From VAZQ01 sp963817135 (lineage in GTDB: Bacteria > Pseudomonadota > Alphaproteobacteria > Rhizobiales > Xanthobacteraceae): a DNA stretch of 64,000 nt. Shown piece by piece: positions 43,208 to 51,929 of the stretch (positions are counted from its first letter, which is position 1; every line of letters starts with the position of its first letter). The stretch is from positions 1 through 64,000 of the forward strand of contig CAWFNG010000013.1 in the NCBI GenBank assembly GCA_963817135.1, given 5' to 3'. A program made the position numbers and the translations under genes. The notes under the pieces were generated by a model. It was not told the origin of the DNA. It saw nothing but the letters and a program-made list of their open reading frames with translations, and made no database searches.

Positions 43208-43742
43208 CTATGGAAGTTCCTTTTCGCAAATGGGCAATCGCCTTTGGCTTGCCTAGCTTTCGTCGCCGACCCAGAAGGTGACCATCAGAATACCATGACT
43301 GACCCCGCTAATGACCGGTTGTGTATAGGTTTTCGAACGCCGGGATGACGAGCCTCTCCATACGCTCATGCGGCCGGCGTTCGAAAAGCGCCACGAAATC
43401 GCGGCGGGAGGTAGTCCGGCAGCGGTGCCGCGGGCTCTACTATGGGGATTTGGCCACAGCGCGTGAGTTGAAGATGGGGTGACTTACGAGGGCGATCGGG
43501 CTCGAACGGCAGCACATTTGACCCTTCGTGCCGGATATCCGCGATCGACAATGTCTCTCGACGCGCGGCGTCGATTATGGGCATCAATGTCTTGCAGAAT
43601 TTCGAGGGACCACTGACCCGGCACCAGAATGAAATGAGCGCGTACGCTGGCGCGTTGGCCCTTGTACAACGCGTGAACAGCACGATCTGCCCGTCCTGGA
43701 AACGCCGCAAATGGCCGATTGAATGCGCCGGAGATCCCCCGG
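43208..43742. other. Intergenic region, no convincing gene
   Basis: 535 bases. Overlapping minus-strand frames at 43366-43768 have no recognisable product and no clear ribosome site. It probably includes promoters of the two divergent neighbours. Confidence 0.4.
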
Positions 43743-44198
43743 ATGCGCCTATTCGCCCTCGCTCTCATGCTGTCGCTTACGGCCTCCGCGGCAGTATCGG
43801 CGCAGACGGCGACACCCGACAGCGAGAACGGCCGCTACAGCTTCAATCCGGTATCCGACGGCGTGCTGCGGCTTGACACCCGCACCGGCCAAGTGTCGCA
43901 CTGCAGTCGGAGCGATGCTGGCTGGGCTTGCAAGGTCATTCCCGACGAGCGCTCGGCACTGGAGTCCGAAATCGCCCGGCTGCAGGACGAGAGCGCGACG
44001 CTAAAGAAGGAGCTATTGGCCCGTGGGCTGCCCGCGCCCGGTGCGCCGACTCCGTCCACCACAAAGCCCGACGAGCCGGAGCTCAAGTTGCCGAGCGATG
44101 TCGATGTCGACAAGATGATTTCTTTCCTCGAAAAGTTTTGGCGTCGTCTGATCGAGATGGTGACGACCGTGCAAAAGGACGCCGAGAAGAAAAACTGA
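43743..44198 (+). CDS. Secreted hypothetical protein with coiled-coil middle
   Basis: A 151-residue exported protein starting MRLFALALMLSLTASAAVSA, cleavage near VSAQ. The mature N-part (RYSFNPVSDGVLRLDTRTGQ, then VSHCSRSDAGWACKVIPDE) has two cysteines and resembles, from memory, a conserved periplasmic protein of Bradyrhizobium. A coiled coil (ERSALESEIARLQDESATLK) follows, then a Pro-rich link and an amphipathic helix (MISFLEKFWRRLIEMV). Function unknown. Confidence 0.7.
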   Translation: MRLFALALMLSLTASAAVSAQTATPDSENGRYSFNPVSDGVLRLDTRTGQVSHCSRSDAGWACKVIPDERSALESEIARLQDESATLKKELLARGLPAPGAPTPSTTKPDEPELKLPSDVDVDKMISFLEKFWRRLIEMVTTVQKDAEKKN

Positions 44199-44534
44199 TT
44201 TACACCTCACGTCGGTTCCTTCACCTCACGTCGGATTTTTCCCGATCCTACCAGTGACCCCGCCAAAAACCTTGCTTTTTTTGCCCCGCACCCGAATTGG
44301 ATTTGGCTGGCGCCGGGCGGTTTCACGAAACTTGAAAATTTGATTTTTAATTCCTGGTCCATCGCGCGGGTGCAAACATATGCCCGGCCTGCGGCGCAGC
44401 ACATGTCCCCCCGCATCTTTGTGAAATGCTGCTTCCCACCATTGCAACAGCTCAGCCACCGCTCTGAGCTTCTCGACCAGTTCCGGCGTGCCGGCGCTCG
44501 ACCCAAGCATTTTGCGTTTTGTTGGTAATGAAGT
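44199..44534. other. Intergenic region with a short tandem repeat
   Basis: cacctcacgtcgg occurs at 44203-44215 and 44222-44234, a 19-base period just after the 43743 gene. Minus-strand frames across 44226-44510 encode no recognisable protein. Confidence 0.45.
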
Positions 44535-44798
44535 CTATTCGACTTTGAAAGCCGATACGCGCCTCCTTCTACAATTGGGGCAACAGTCAGTTACGAATCT
44601 CAAAGAAATGAAAACAATCGATGATCTAAGCCACGTGGGCCAATCAAATGTACAGTTCGGGCATCTAAACCAATAGCATTGTGTCGTTGGTATTTCGGCA
44701 GAGTTGCGAATGGCCATCATCACCATGCGCAATTCCTCGCTATTCAGGTGTTTTCGTTGTAGCGAGGTGATTTCCGTTTTAAGTGTATATTTCAGCAC
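44535..44798 (-). CDS. Hypothetical protein with two CPNC-type zinc knuckles
   Basis: Up to 87 residues from a GTG at 44798; an internal ATG (MVMMAIRNSAEIPTTQ) is an alternative start. The C-terminal half has FRCPNCTFDWP and TDCCPNCRRRRVSAFKVE, two C-x-x-C pairs spaced like a small zinc ribbon. No domain name can be given, and the ribosome site is poor, so it may not be expressed. Confidence 0.35.
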   Translation of the reverse strand: MLKYTLKTEITSLQRKHLNSEELRMVMMAIRNSAEIPTTQCYWFRCPNCTFDWPTWLRSSIVFISLRFVTDCCPNCRRRRVSAFKVE

Positions 44799-44969
44799 TA
44801 TTGCGGTCAGTTTGGCTTACCTACAAAACACGTCAGGATTGACCGAAAAGATTTAGGCTGAAGTTGGCCGGCTTGCCCTTCTAAAGAACCGGCAAACTTG
44901 GCGAATGCTTCATTTTGGGACAGATGATTCTGGCTATCATCCGCCGTTGTTGTCTTCACCTCGACAGTA

Positions 44970-45308
44970 TCAACGGTGCATCGTAGAGTTTTCCTTATTG
45001 CAGTTTTCGCTAGCCCAAGAAATCATCCTTGCCGTTCGGTTATCCACAAACTGTATCTGCTCAATGAGATCGTCGAAGAATGACAGTTCCCCACCTTCCA
45101 TTATTTCTAGATTGGGAAATCGCTCTTCCACGAGGATGACCAATTCAAGAACGTCAAGCGGATCCAACCCGAGATCATCCGCGAAATGTGAGTTGGGGTT
45201 GATATCTTCGACGTCAACTCCCAAGTGCTCGGCAACCAGTGTTCGGACCTTGGTGAGCAAATTTGCTTTGGTCATCACCGCTCGTGGCATAGGTATCAAG
45301 TCGCTCAT
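44970..45308 (-). CDS. Acyl-carrier-protein-like protein lacking the phosphopantetheine serine
   Basis: A 112-residue protein with a clear ACP-like fold: TKVRTLVAEHLGVDVEDINP (helix I and loop), NSHFADDLGLDPLDVLELVI (helix II) and LEIMEGGELSFFDDLIEQIQ (helix IV region). In ordinary ACPs the helix II motif is D-S-L, with Ser carrying 4'-phosphopantetheine. Here it is D-P-L (Pro50, codon CCG), one base from TCG. Without Ser the protein cannot be loaded in the normal way. The start at 45308 has GAGG at good spacing. The upstream gene ends three bases earlier, so translation is probably coupled. A regulatory or structural ACP mimic is possible; so is a simple mutation. Confidence 0.78.
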   Translation of the reverse strand: MSDLIPMPRAVMTKANLLTKVRTLVAEHLGVDVEDINPNSHFADDLGLDPLDVLELVILVEERFPNLEIMEGGELSFFDDLIEQIQFVDNRTARMISWASENCNKENSTMHR

Positions 45309-45310
45309 GA

Positions 45311-45751
45311 TCACATCCTCTGCAGTAAATCCGTAACTCTTTTGTCAACTTTTGCGGCTGCATCAGCGATGGTAATCAGTCGAATCTGCACCTCAGCTGG
45401 GTCCTCACCTCTGAACGGTTCTTGAATTGCCTCGAAACTAGCCGAGTAGAGGTGCCGATCAGCGCGGCATTTAAACTCAAATCTAATACTTTCAGCACAG
45501 GCAAAATTGCCGCTTCCAATGGCGTCCTTGAGGTGATCGACAAGTGCGGGCGTAGGCGTGCGCTGCAGGAGGTTGAAGAACTGGGTCCGCAAAGCGACGT
45601 CTGCGATATCCTCAGCCGCAAATCGAGTACTCGGGTAGAGGAAATCAGGCCATACAGTTGCCTGCATTTCTTTGGCGGCAATGGTGCGTCTGTGCATATT
45701 CTTACGCACATCCCGAGTCATCAGAACGGTCTTATCGCGAATGGCCCACAT
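45311..45751 (-). CDS. Hypothetical protein coupled to the ACP-like gene
   Basis: A 146-residue protein without signal or membrane segments, ending (DAAAKVDKRVTDLLQRM) two bases before the ACP-like start, which implies joint expression. The middle is VWPDFLYPSTRFAAEDIADV, then FFNLLQRTPTPALVDHLKDA. No family recognised. Later in-frame ATGs near residues 11 and 19 are alternative starts. Given the coupling, it may work on or with the carrier-like protein; this is inference. Confidence 0.5.
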   Translation of the reverse strand: MWAIRDKTVLMTRDVRKNMHRRTIAAKEMQATVWPDFLYPSTRFAAEDIADVALRTQFFNLLQRTPTPALVDHLKDAIGSGNFACAESIRFEFKCRADRHLYSASFEAIQEPFRGEDPAEVQIRLITIADAAAKVDKRVTDLLQRM

Positions 45752-45994
45752 TGCGCTCCACAGCGCGTCGGGATTATAGATTCCGCCGTTCCAATTCCGC
45801 TATCTCACTTTTGACCAATTCTTTTCATTAAAGCCGAAAGTTTTGCTACTTGGCCCTCACCGTCGTCATGTGTGAGCTTCGAGTTGCGGCGAGTGGCAAA
45901 CTAATTTTGGAGTAACTCGCCTCGGTTGCTTAGCAACCGCATGCGGTCGATAAGGTGCGGCTAAATCCAGCTGCCTCGAGTTGATACGAATCTA

Positions 45995-46150
45995 CTAAAC
46001 GGTATTCCGCCCAACGGCAATGAGACATGTGCCGATACTGAGAGTGCCGAATATTATGCCGATCAAAGAATAATCAATCCGAAACGCGAAAGCACACGCA
46101 ATACCCGACAACAGGGCAAAGAGCATCAGTTCTCGCAACTTAGTATCCAT
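45995..46150 (-). CDS. Small membrane protein (51 aa)
   Basis: MDTKLRELMLFALLSGIACA begins a 51-residue peptide with two short hydrophobic helices (about 7-23 and 28-46) split by RIDYS, ending AVGRNTV. The ribosome site is weak (AGAAGTCGAACTGT). It lies in a 534-base gap (45752-46285) that otherwise shows nothing. Confidence 0.4.
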   Translation of the reverse strand: MDTKLRELMLFALLSGIACAFAFRIDYSLIGIIFGTLSIGTCLIAVGRNTV

Positions 46151-46285
46151 ACAGTTCGACTTCTAGATAACCCGAGCACGTCCGCAGCGGGTCTGCTTCA
46201 CCTCAATGAGCAGTCATCAGGCGACCCGGCTTATGAAGTCGCATGAGTGCCAATTCCTGACTCATGCAGTGCAGCAAACAGCTCC

Positions 46286-48498
46286 CTATGCGGTGACCTT
46301 GGACGCTTCCACTATCCTCGGCAGCCGGATCGTGAAAGTCGAGCCCCGGCCAGGTTCGCTTTCGACCGTGATATCCCCGCCCATCATCTGGCAAAAGCGA
46401 CGGCTGATCACGAGACCAAGCCCGGTTCCGCCGTATTTGCTCGCCGTTGTCGAGGACGCCTGCGAAAATTCCTGAAACAGCTTACCCATCTGCTCGGGCG
46501 TCATGCCAATGCCGCTATCAGCAACCGCAATCGTTATCCAATCGCGGCCGTTCTCCTGTCCTTGGTGAGCGGCGATGGTGATAGTGCCTTTCTCGGTGAA
46601 CTTGTTGGCGTTGCTCATGAGGTTCAAGAGCGCTTGCCGCAGCCGCATCTGGTCGGCATGCAGCGTGCCGATCTCAGTGTCACATTGAGCCGCGACCTGG
46701 TTGGCGTTCTTTGCGGCTAGCGGTTCGATGGTCTTGACCACGTTGGCAATCAGCGGCGCGAGCGCGAAGGGTTCGAGCTGCAGCTCCATGCGCCCGGCCT
46801 CGATCTTAGAAAGATCGAGAATGTCGTTGATCAAAGCGAGCAGATGCCGGCCCGCCCGAGTACGCGATCAAGCGGCTCGGTGTCCTGTTTTGCCGCTTCC
46901 GCATCCTCCCGCAGCATCTCAGTGACGCCGATGATGGCATTGAGCGGGGTGCGAAGTTCATGGCTCATATTGGCGAGGAATTGAGATTTATGCTGGCTCG
47001 CCTCCGCAAGCTGGCGGCTCTTGTCCTGGATTTCGTCGAACAACCGCACATTCTCGATCGCGATGCCGGCTTGGTCGGCGAAGGTGGAGGCCAACTCGAT
47101 CTGCTTGTCCGTGAACGGCCTCACCTCCAACCGTGTCACTGTCAGTACCCCGACCGGAGCACCCTCGCGCAACATCGGAACGCCGAGCATGGTGCGATAG
47201 CCACCCAATCTCTGGGTCTCCGCCTGAGCGTAATCTGGGTCAGCCAACACGTCTGCGATATGAACCGTTTTGCCTTCGAGCAAGGCCCGTCCCATCGCCG
47301 AGCCACGCCCCGGCTCCACCGGAATGGTTCTCAGGTGCTCAATGAAATCGGGTGAGTATCCGTAAGCCTCGGCGCGAACGAGCCGTCCGTCCTTCTGGCG
47401 GGTAATGGTAGCGCGTTCGGCGTCGCACAGCCGCGCTGCCAATTCAACGAGGGTTTGCAGCACGGACGTGAGGTCAAAGGTCGAGCGACTAATGACCTTG
47501 AGCACATCGGCGGTGGCGGTCTGCTGCTGCAGTGATTCCCGCAGCTCGTTGACCAGGCGGGAGTTCTCGATTGCGATCACGGCCTGATCGGCAAACACGC
47601 TCACCAGCTTGATCTGCTTCTCAGAAAACGGCTGTGGCTGAACTTTTCCGATGAAAATAACCCCTATGACATCATCGTTGCGCAAAAGCGGAACGCCAAG
47701 GGCGGTGCGATATCCAGCAATGTTTTGTGCCTCACCCCAGGCATATTCCGGATCTTTGCGCACGTCGTGAATGTGAACGACCTTGCCATCGAGTGCGACG
47801 CGGCCCGTGACGCTGCCCCGATCCAGCATCACTTCTCGATCGGCGAACAGCTCTTTGATGCGAGCATAGACGTCGTTTGAGTGCCCAAAACCCGCGGCCC
47901 AGCGGAAAACATCACGCTCCCGCTGGAACAGCCACGCATGATCGGCTTTGCAGAGCCGCGTGGCCAACTCCACGAGCGTATCGAGAACGGCCTGCAGGTC
48001 GAATGTGGAGCGACTGATCGCTTTGAGCACCTCGGCAGTCGTGTCTTGCTGCTGCAGTGTCTCGCGGAGCTCGGTGATGTCGCTAACCGCTCCTATCAGC
48101 CGCAAAACGCGCCCATTGCTGTCGCGTATCGATGCCGCGCGGTCGCTGACCCAGCGCCATTCTCCCGCCTTGTTGAGAACGCGATATTGGCAGGAGAAGT
48201 TAGGCGCGCTTCCTTTGAAATGTGATACGGTGGCGTCACGGTATCGGCCGCGGTCCTCGGGATGAACGCGCGCCACCCAATTCGACGATGTGAGTTCGCC
48301 TCGCTCGAACCCGAACATTTCGAGGAGTCGCGCAGAGAGCTCCAGATGGTTCGGTCTGACGGTCCACTCGTAAATTCCTTCGGCGACCGCGTGGAGAATT
48401 AAACGATAACGCTCCTCGGTGCTAAATCCGCGATCGGCCCCTCCTGCGGGCTGACCGGGCTGGTTGGCTTCTATTGAAGTGGATTCTGTTTCTATCAT
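46286..48498 (-). pseudogene. PAS-GAF-GAF sensor histidine kinase split by a frameshift
   Basis: The first frame (48498-46831) encodes a PAS domain (about residues 30-145, LILHAVAEGIYEWTVRPNHL, ending VSDITELRE), two GAF domains (about 160-315 and 335-485; GYRTALGVPLLRND and GYRTMLGVPMLREG) and a HisKA box with the phospho-acceptor His in MSHELRTPLNAIIG. After VLGRAG it runs into ICSL and a stop. One base over, HLLALINDILDLSKIEAG continues into the HATPase domain (NLMSNANKFTEKG, VADSGIGMTPEQ, GGTGLGL) ending at 46286. The second frame opens with a TTG overlapping the stop (TTGA), so separate translation is conceivable. An intact kinase of about 735 residues would be soluble. No partner regulator is adjacent. 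Confidence 0.85.
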
Positions 48499-48882
48499 GT
48501 TGAGCGCAGCTTAGCCGAACCCTAAGGCACCATAACCAAGCTCGCCATGGCCGGTCAGTGGCCATTGTGGGGAGCGTGCGCGATCAATGGCCGCAGTCTC
48601 GGGGGTGTGATCTGTTGTTGTACCCACAATCATGCCGTAGCCTGGGACGTTCGCAACCCTGCAAGCCCATACGAACCTGCGGTGACTCATTCTACAGTGC
48701 TTTTGTGTTTGCTACCAAGAGATGGCGGGGTTGGGTCAAAGCGGCGTCCTGTCTGACCGACCGCATGTCAGCTTTCGCCGGCTGCGGACAAACCGTCGCC
48801 TATGCTCTGGCCCGCTGTGTCTGCCATGAACGGACATGGTTGACAGGCGCCGCTGAACCTCGTCGAGGGCAGCCGCCCGGAT
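48499..48882. other. Intergenic region, no convincing gene
   Basis: 384 bases between genes on the same strand. Plus-strand frames have a Cys/Arg-rich, non-conserved composition. Nothing else recognised. Confidence 0.4.
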
Positions 48883-49876
48883 TCACTCTATCAGTCGATC
48901 AGCACGCAGCATGATTGATTGTGGAATGGAGAGGCTTAAGTGCAGTTGCCGTTTTCATATTGATCAACATCTCAAATTTGCTCGGTTGTTCGACTGGCAG
49001 ATCAGCGGGTTTCGTCCCTTTTAAAATCTTGTCCACGTACTCGGCGGCACGCTGTTCAATGATGCGCAGGTTCGGTCCGTAGGAAATCAGGCCGCCGGCT
49101 TCGACAAACTCACCCGCTTCATAAATGGCTGGCAGGCGCCGCTGGGCTGCGAAATCCACTATTCGCTTGCGGTGTTGGATCGTGAAGGGGTCCACGAGTG
49201 TTAGCAGCGCATCGATGGGCTCGCTATCGATCATCGCAAAGGCAGAATCAAAAGAGATTAGGTCATGCACCCCAACGGACTTGATCGCCACGCCCAGCTT
49301 GGCCGCAGCATCCTGCGCTTCACGACTGCGCAGCACCATACCCGTATTGGCATCATTCCAGAGCATGGCGACGCGAGACGCGTTTGGGGCGAATTCTAAA
49401 AGTATTTCGAGCCGCTTGGCGCTCAATTCCGTCGCCAGCAATGAGATGCCGGTCGCATTTCCCCCCGGATGAGCTAAACTCGGCACGACCCCCGCGCCAA
49501 CGGGGTCTCCGACAAAAAGAAACACAATCGGAATGGTGGTAGTGGCTTTCCGTGCGGCTAGAGCACCGGGTGTAGTGTACGCGATAATTGCATCCAGTTG
49601 CAGACGAGCCAATTCGACCGCCAATTCATCAAGCCGCTCCATCTTTCCGTCCGCCCATCGAGCTTCGAGGAGAATGTCGCGCCCTTCGGTGTAGCCAAGT
49701 TCGCGCAACCGATCGCGTGTCGCCTTGCCCATCGAAGCCTCAGGGAGGCCGGGCAGCAAAAGGCCCAAGGAGCGTATCTTTTTAATCGGCTGCTGCGCGG
49801 ACGCTCGAACAGGCCATGCTGCCGCCGTACCGCCTAGGCCAATTATGATCTCTCGCCGTCGAAGCTCAAATGCCAT
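48883..49876 (-). pseudogene. ABC-type substrate-binding protein (PF04392 type), array-distant copy with 3' frameshift
   Basis: Ninth near-complete member, far from the main array and on the other strand. The ATG at 49876 has AGGGAGTGATTTAC upstream; leader RRREIIIGLGGTAAAWPV, cleavage near ASAQ. Landmarks: ELGYTEGRDILLEARWADGK, IPIVFLFVGDPVGAGVVPSL, HPGGNATGIS, KRLEILLEFAPNASRVAMLW, FVEAGGLISYGPNL and DKILKGTKPADLPVEQPSKF. At ATALKPLHSTINHAAC the frame leaves the family consensus; a one-base insertion near 48937-48940 explains it, since the other frame gives LSIPQSIMLRADRLIE and a stop at 48883. In-frame translation ends at 48899 with 325 residues, so the protein may still fold. Confidence 0.8.
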
Positions 49877-49920
49877 GTAAATCACTCCCTGCAGTGGCAG
49901 CTCGGCCCTTCCCACTTACG

Positions 49921-51063
49921 TTAGGCGCCGAACACGAGCTTTGTGCCGGTGTATGAGCGGATAACCTTGTTCGGCAACTCCGCTTTCAGCATCTCGTAGA
50001 ACGGTTCGCCAGTGCAATGCATTGGAACAATGTAATCCACATCAAGGTCGACCAGTTCCTTCATGGTCTGGCGTAGATAGTCCTCCTTGTGCGGAGCCAA
50101 ATGGAAGCCTCCGACGATCGCGTGAACCTTTTGGAGACCCGAGACTGCCAGTGCTTGTTTTACCGAGTTGACCACCCCGCGATGTCCGCAGGAGGTCACG
50201 ACGACGAGCCCGCGTCCCTTGACATTGACGCAGGTCGAAATCTCATGGTCAAACTCATCCGGAGCCCAATCGATCGGGCGGTGATCGGCTGGCATTTTGT
50301 CGGGGAAGCAGCCGAGGCCGTTCTCGATGCCAACCTTCATCCGCGTAGGGGATAACACCCGTTCGAACGTTGCCCGCGGTATGTGACCTGTGGCGAACGC
50401 ATGATCGGCGATAACCGCTGGTCCTTCGGCGGCGATGACGGACAGGTCTGCCTCTGCGATTGCCTTGCGATCGAGTGCGCCGAAATTGAGCGGCGTTGGC
50501 CCGACAGTGAACTGACGTGAGCAGAAACATTCCTCGCCGCCAATATACAGCGGAAGCTTGGGTTTACGCTTTCCCTTCGTGGCCGCGAGGAATCCAACCA
50601 TGCCACCGAAATGATCATAATGGCCATGACTCAATACCAAAGCGTCGAGCTTATTTGGGTCGATGGCGAGAATCTCGAGATTGTTAAGCAGTGTCGGCGA
50701 GGAATAGCCGAAATCGATGAGAACATTCCGCGTCTCACTCCCGAGCTGGGTCTCGAGATGCAGCGATAAGCCAAATTCGCTCAGCAGGACCTTCTCCGGC
50801 GGTTTGTCCGATAGCGGGAATCCGACCCGTTCAACCATGACATCGCCGATCTTGCCGCTTGGGCTGAGAGCGAATTGGTAATTGTCAGTCACAACTCGAA
50901 TGGCGGCATGATCAACCTCCGGAACGCTTCCCGAGATTTTCTGCGCCTGCGCCGGCTTGGAGTCGCCCAACAGTGCCGCGAGCAGGCTGCTGAAGATCGC
51001 CGATCCGCCACTGCAAAGAATGTCCCGCCGTCCAATACCGCTTTCATAGGAGCTAAATGACAT
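49921..51063 (-). CDS. MBL-fold metallohydrolase, exported
   Basis: A 380-residue metallo-beta-lactamase-fold protein. The start at 51063 (MSFSSYESGIGRRDILCSGG) has GGAGG ten bases upstream. The leader contains a twin-arginine-like GRRD and a hydrophobic stretch to about residue 40, ending near AQAQ. Zinc motif LVLSHGHYDHFGGMVGF (HxHxDH) follows LIDFGYSSPTLLNN; later ligands are in VVTSCGHRGVVNSV and IVGGFHLAPH. The layout matches the branch related to 7,8-dihydropterin-6-methyl-aminobenzene-phosphate synthase-like MBL proteins. It is 44 bases upstream of the frameshifted binding protein on the same strand, so the two are probably one operon. Substrate unknown. Confidence 0.87.
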   Translation of the reverse strand: MSFSSYESGIGRRDILCSGGSAIFSSLLAALLGDSKPAQAQKISGSVPEVDHAAIRVVTDNYQFALSPSGKIGDVMVERVGFPLSDKPPEKVLLSEFGLSLHLETQLGSETRNVLIDFGYSSPTLLNNLEILAIDPNKLDALVLSHGHYDHFGGMVGFLAATKGKRKPKLPLYIGGEECFCSRQFTVGPTPLNFGALDRKAIAEADLSVIAAEGPAVIADHAFATGHIPRATFERVLSPTRMKVGIENGLGCFPDKMPADHRPIDWAPDEFDHEISTCVNVKGRGLVVVTSCGHRGVVNSVKQALAVSGLQKVHAIVGGFHLAPHKEDYLRQTMKELVDLDVDYIVPMHCTGEPFYEMLKAELPNKVIRSYTGTKLVFGA

Positions 51064-51494
51064 GATCTTGCCTCCGGTTCTCTCCTCCGTGCGTGCGGAG
51101 ATCAGACACCTTTCCGAAGGCTTTGAAAAGACGCCCAGCGAGTATGATTGCAACAATCGCGCCTGGCTTGTAAGACGAACAAGATTTGAAGCTGTGGTGC
51201 ATCCTGATTAGCGGTAGGGAAGTGCCAGTCCCCTACGACGGTGAGGACCTAACGCGGATTGACGCAAACTAAGTCCCCGCGGTTCATCGACGACAGCATT
51301 TTCAATAGCCGGCGCTCAGCGAAGGAATGTCGCCCAGCCGAAGTGCGGCCCTCCGGTTGCTCCACCACCACAGAATAAGTCGAAAATTGTCTGTCCCCGG
51401 CAGGCTCACTCGCCTGACAATCCCTTCCATCTGGGCTTCGGACTGGCCCCATGGATGGAAGCGTTTGTCATTGTCACCGTTGCTCCTTCTGTTA
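51064..51494. other. Intergenic region at the start of the AT-rich segment
   Basis: 431 bases. GC content drops visibly from about 51470 onwards. No gene is supported. This is a candidate boundary for the mobile element but I found no copy of the tRNA-Ile 3' end here. Confidence 0.4.
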
Positions 51495-51773
51495 TTAGAT
51501 TACACATTCCAAATTACAAATCCGATGGCAATTAGCGCACAAAGGAATACACTTTTGGACTTCAGCCAAGATTGTTGCTACTGACATTCGTGCTTTGATG
51601 GAATGACTCAGACTGAAACTTTTAGATTGCCAGTGGTGATGGAAGTCCAAAACTCGATGATCATTGTTTCCACACACCCAACAACGGGATTGTTGTTTCA
51701 ATTCTAAGAGCAGATTTTTACAATTGCGTCGTCGTTCATAATCCTCTTGGGCGCGATGTCGTTTTCGCTTCAT
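51495..51773 (-). CDS. HNH-endonuclease-like protein
   Basis: A 92-residue protein with an HNH/zinc-ribbon pattern: CWVCG at 31-35, LDFHHH at 42-47, and CIPLCANCHR at 75-84 (Cys79, Cys82, His83). The two C-x-x-C pairs bracket the histidines as in phage-type HNH nucleases. The N-terminus is strongly basic (MKRKRHRAQEDYERRRNCKN). It lies in AT-rich DNA unlike the rest of the window. It follows a 50-residue frame by three bases. DNA nicking or cleavage is the likely activity; the target is unknown. Confidence 0.65.
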   Translation of the reverse strand: MKRKRHRAQEDYERRRNCKNLLLELKQQSRCWVCGNNDHRVLDFHHHWQSKSFSLSHSIKARMSVATILAEVQKCIPLCANCHRICNLECVI

Positions 51774-51776
51774 CAG

Positions 51777-51929
51777 TTACCCTAATTCCTCGTTGAACAT
51801 CCAAAAAAATTGCTTTTCTTTTGCCTCGTCAATACCTTGTATCGCTACGATTTTTGTCACAGTTACCATTTCAGAACAGTGTAATGGCGAAGGCAGAGTA
51901 TTGAAAATGGTGATTTTCTCAACTTCCAT
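51777..51929 (-). CDS. Small hypothetical protein upstream of the HNH gene (50 aa)
   Basis: MEVEKITIFNTLPSPLHCSE begins a 50-residue protein ending KQFFWMFNEELG; its stop is three bases before the HNH start, which suggests an operon. A second overlapping frame (51863-51985) begins MTISFEAFAV. The AT-rich composition makes chance frames more likely, so the call is tentative. Confidence 0.4.
   Translation of the reverse strand: MEVEKITIFNTLPSPLHCSEMVTVTKIVAIQGIDEAKEKQFFWMFNEELG

Noticed and set aside
43366..43768. Overlapping minus-strand frames before the 43743 gene
   Set aside because: Neither phase has a recognisable product; kept as intergenic.
48547..48914. Cys/Arg-rich plus-strand frames upstream of the kinase
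   Set aside because: Two overlapping phases of equal quality and no ribosome site suggest chance frames.
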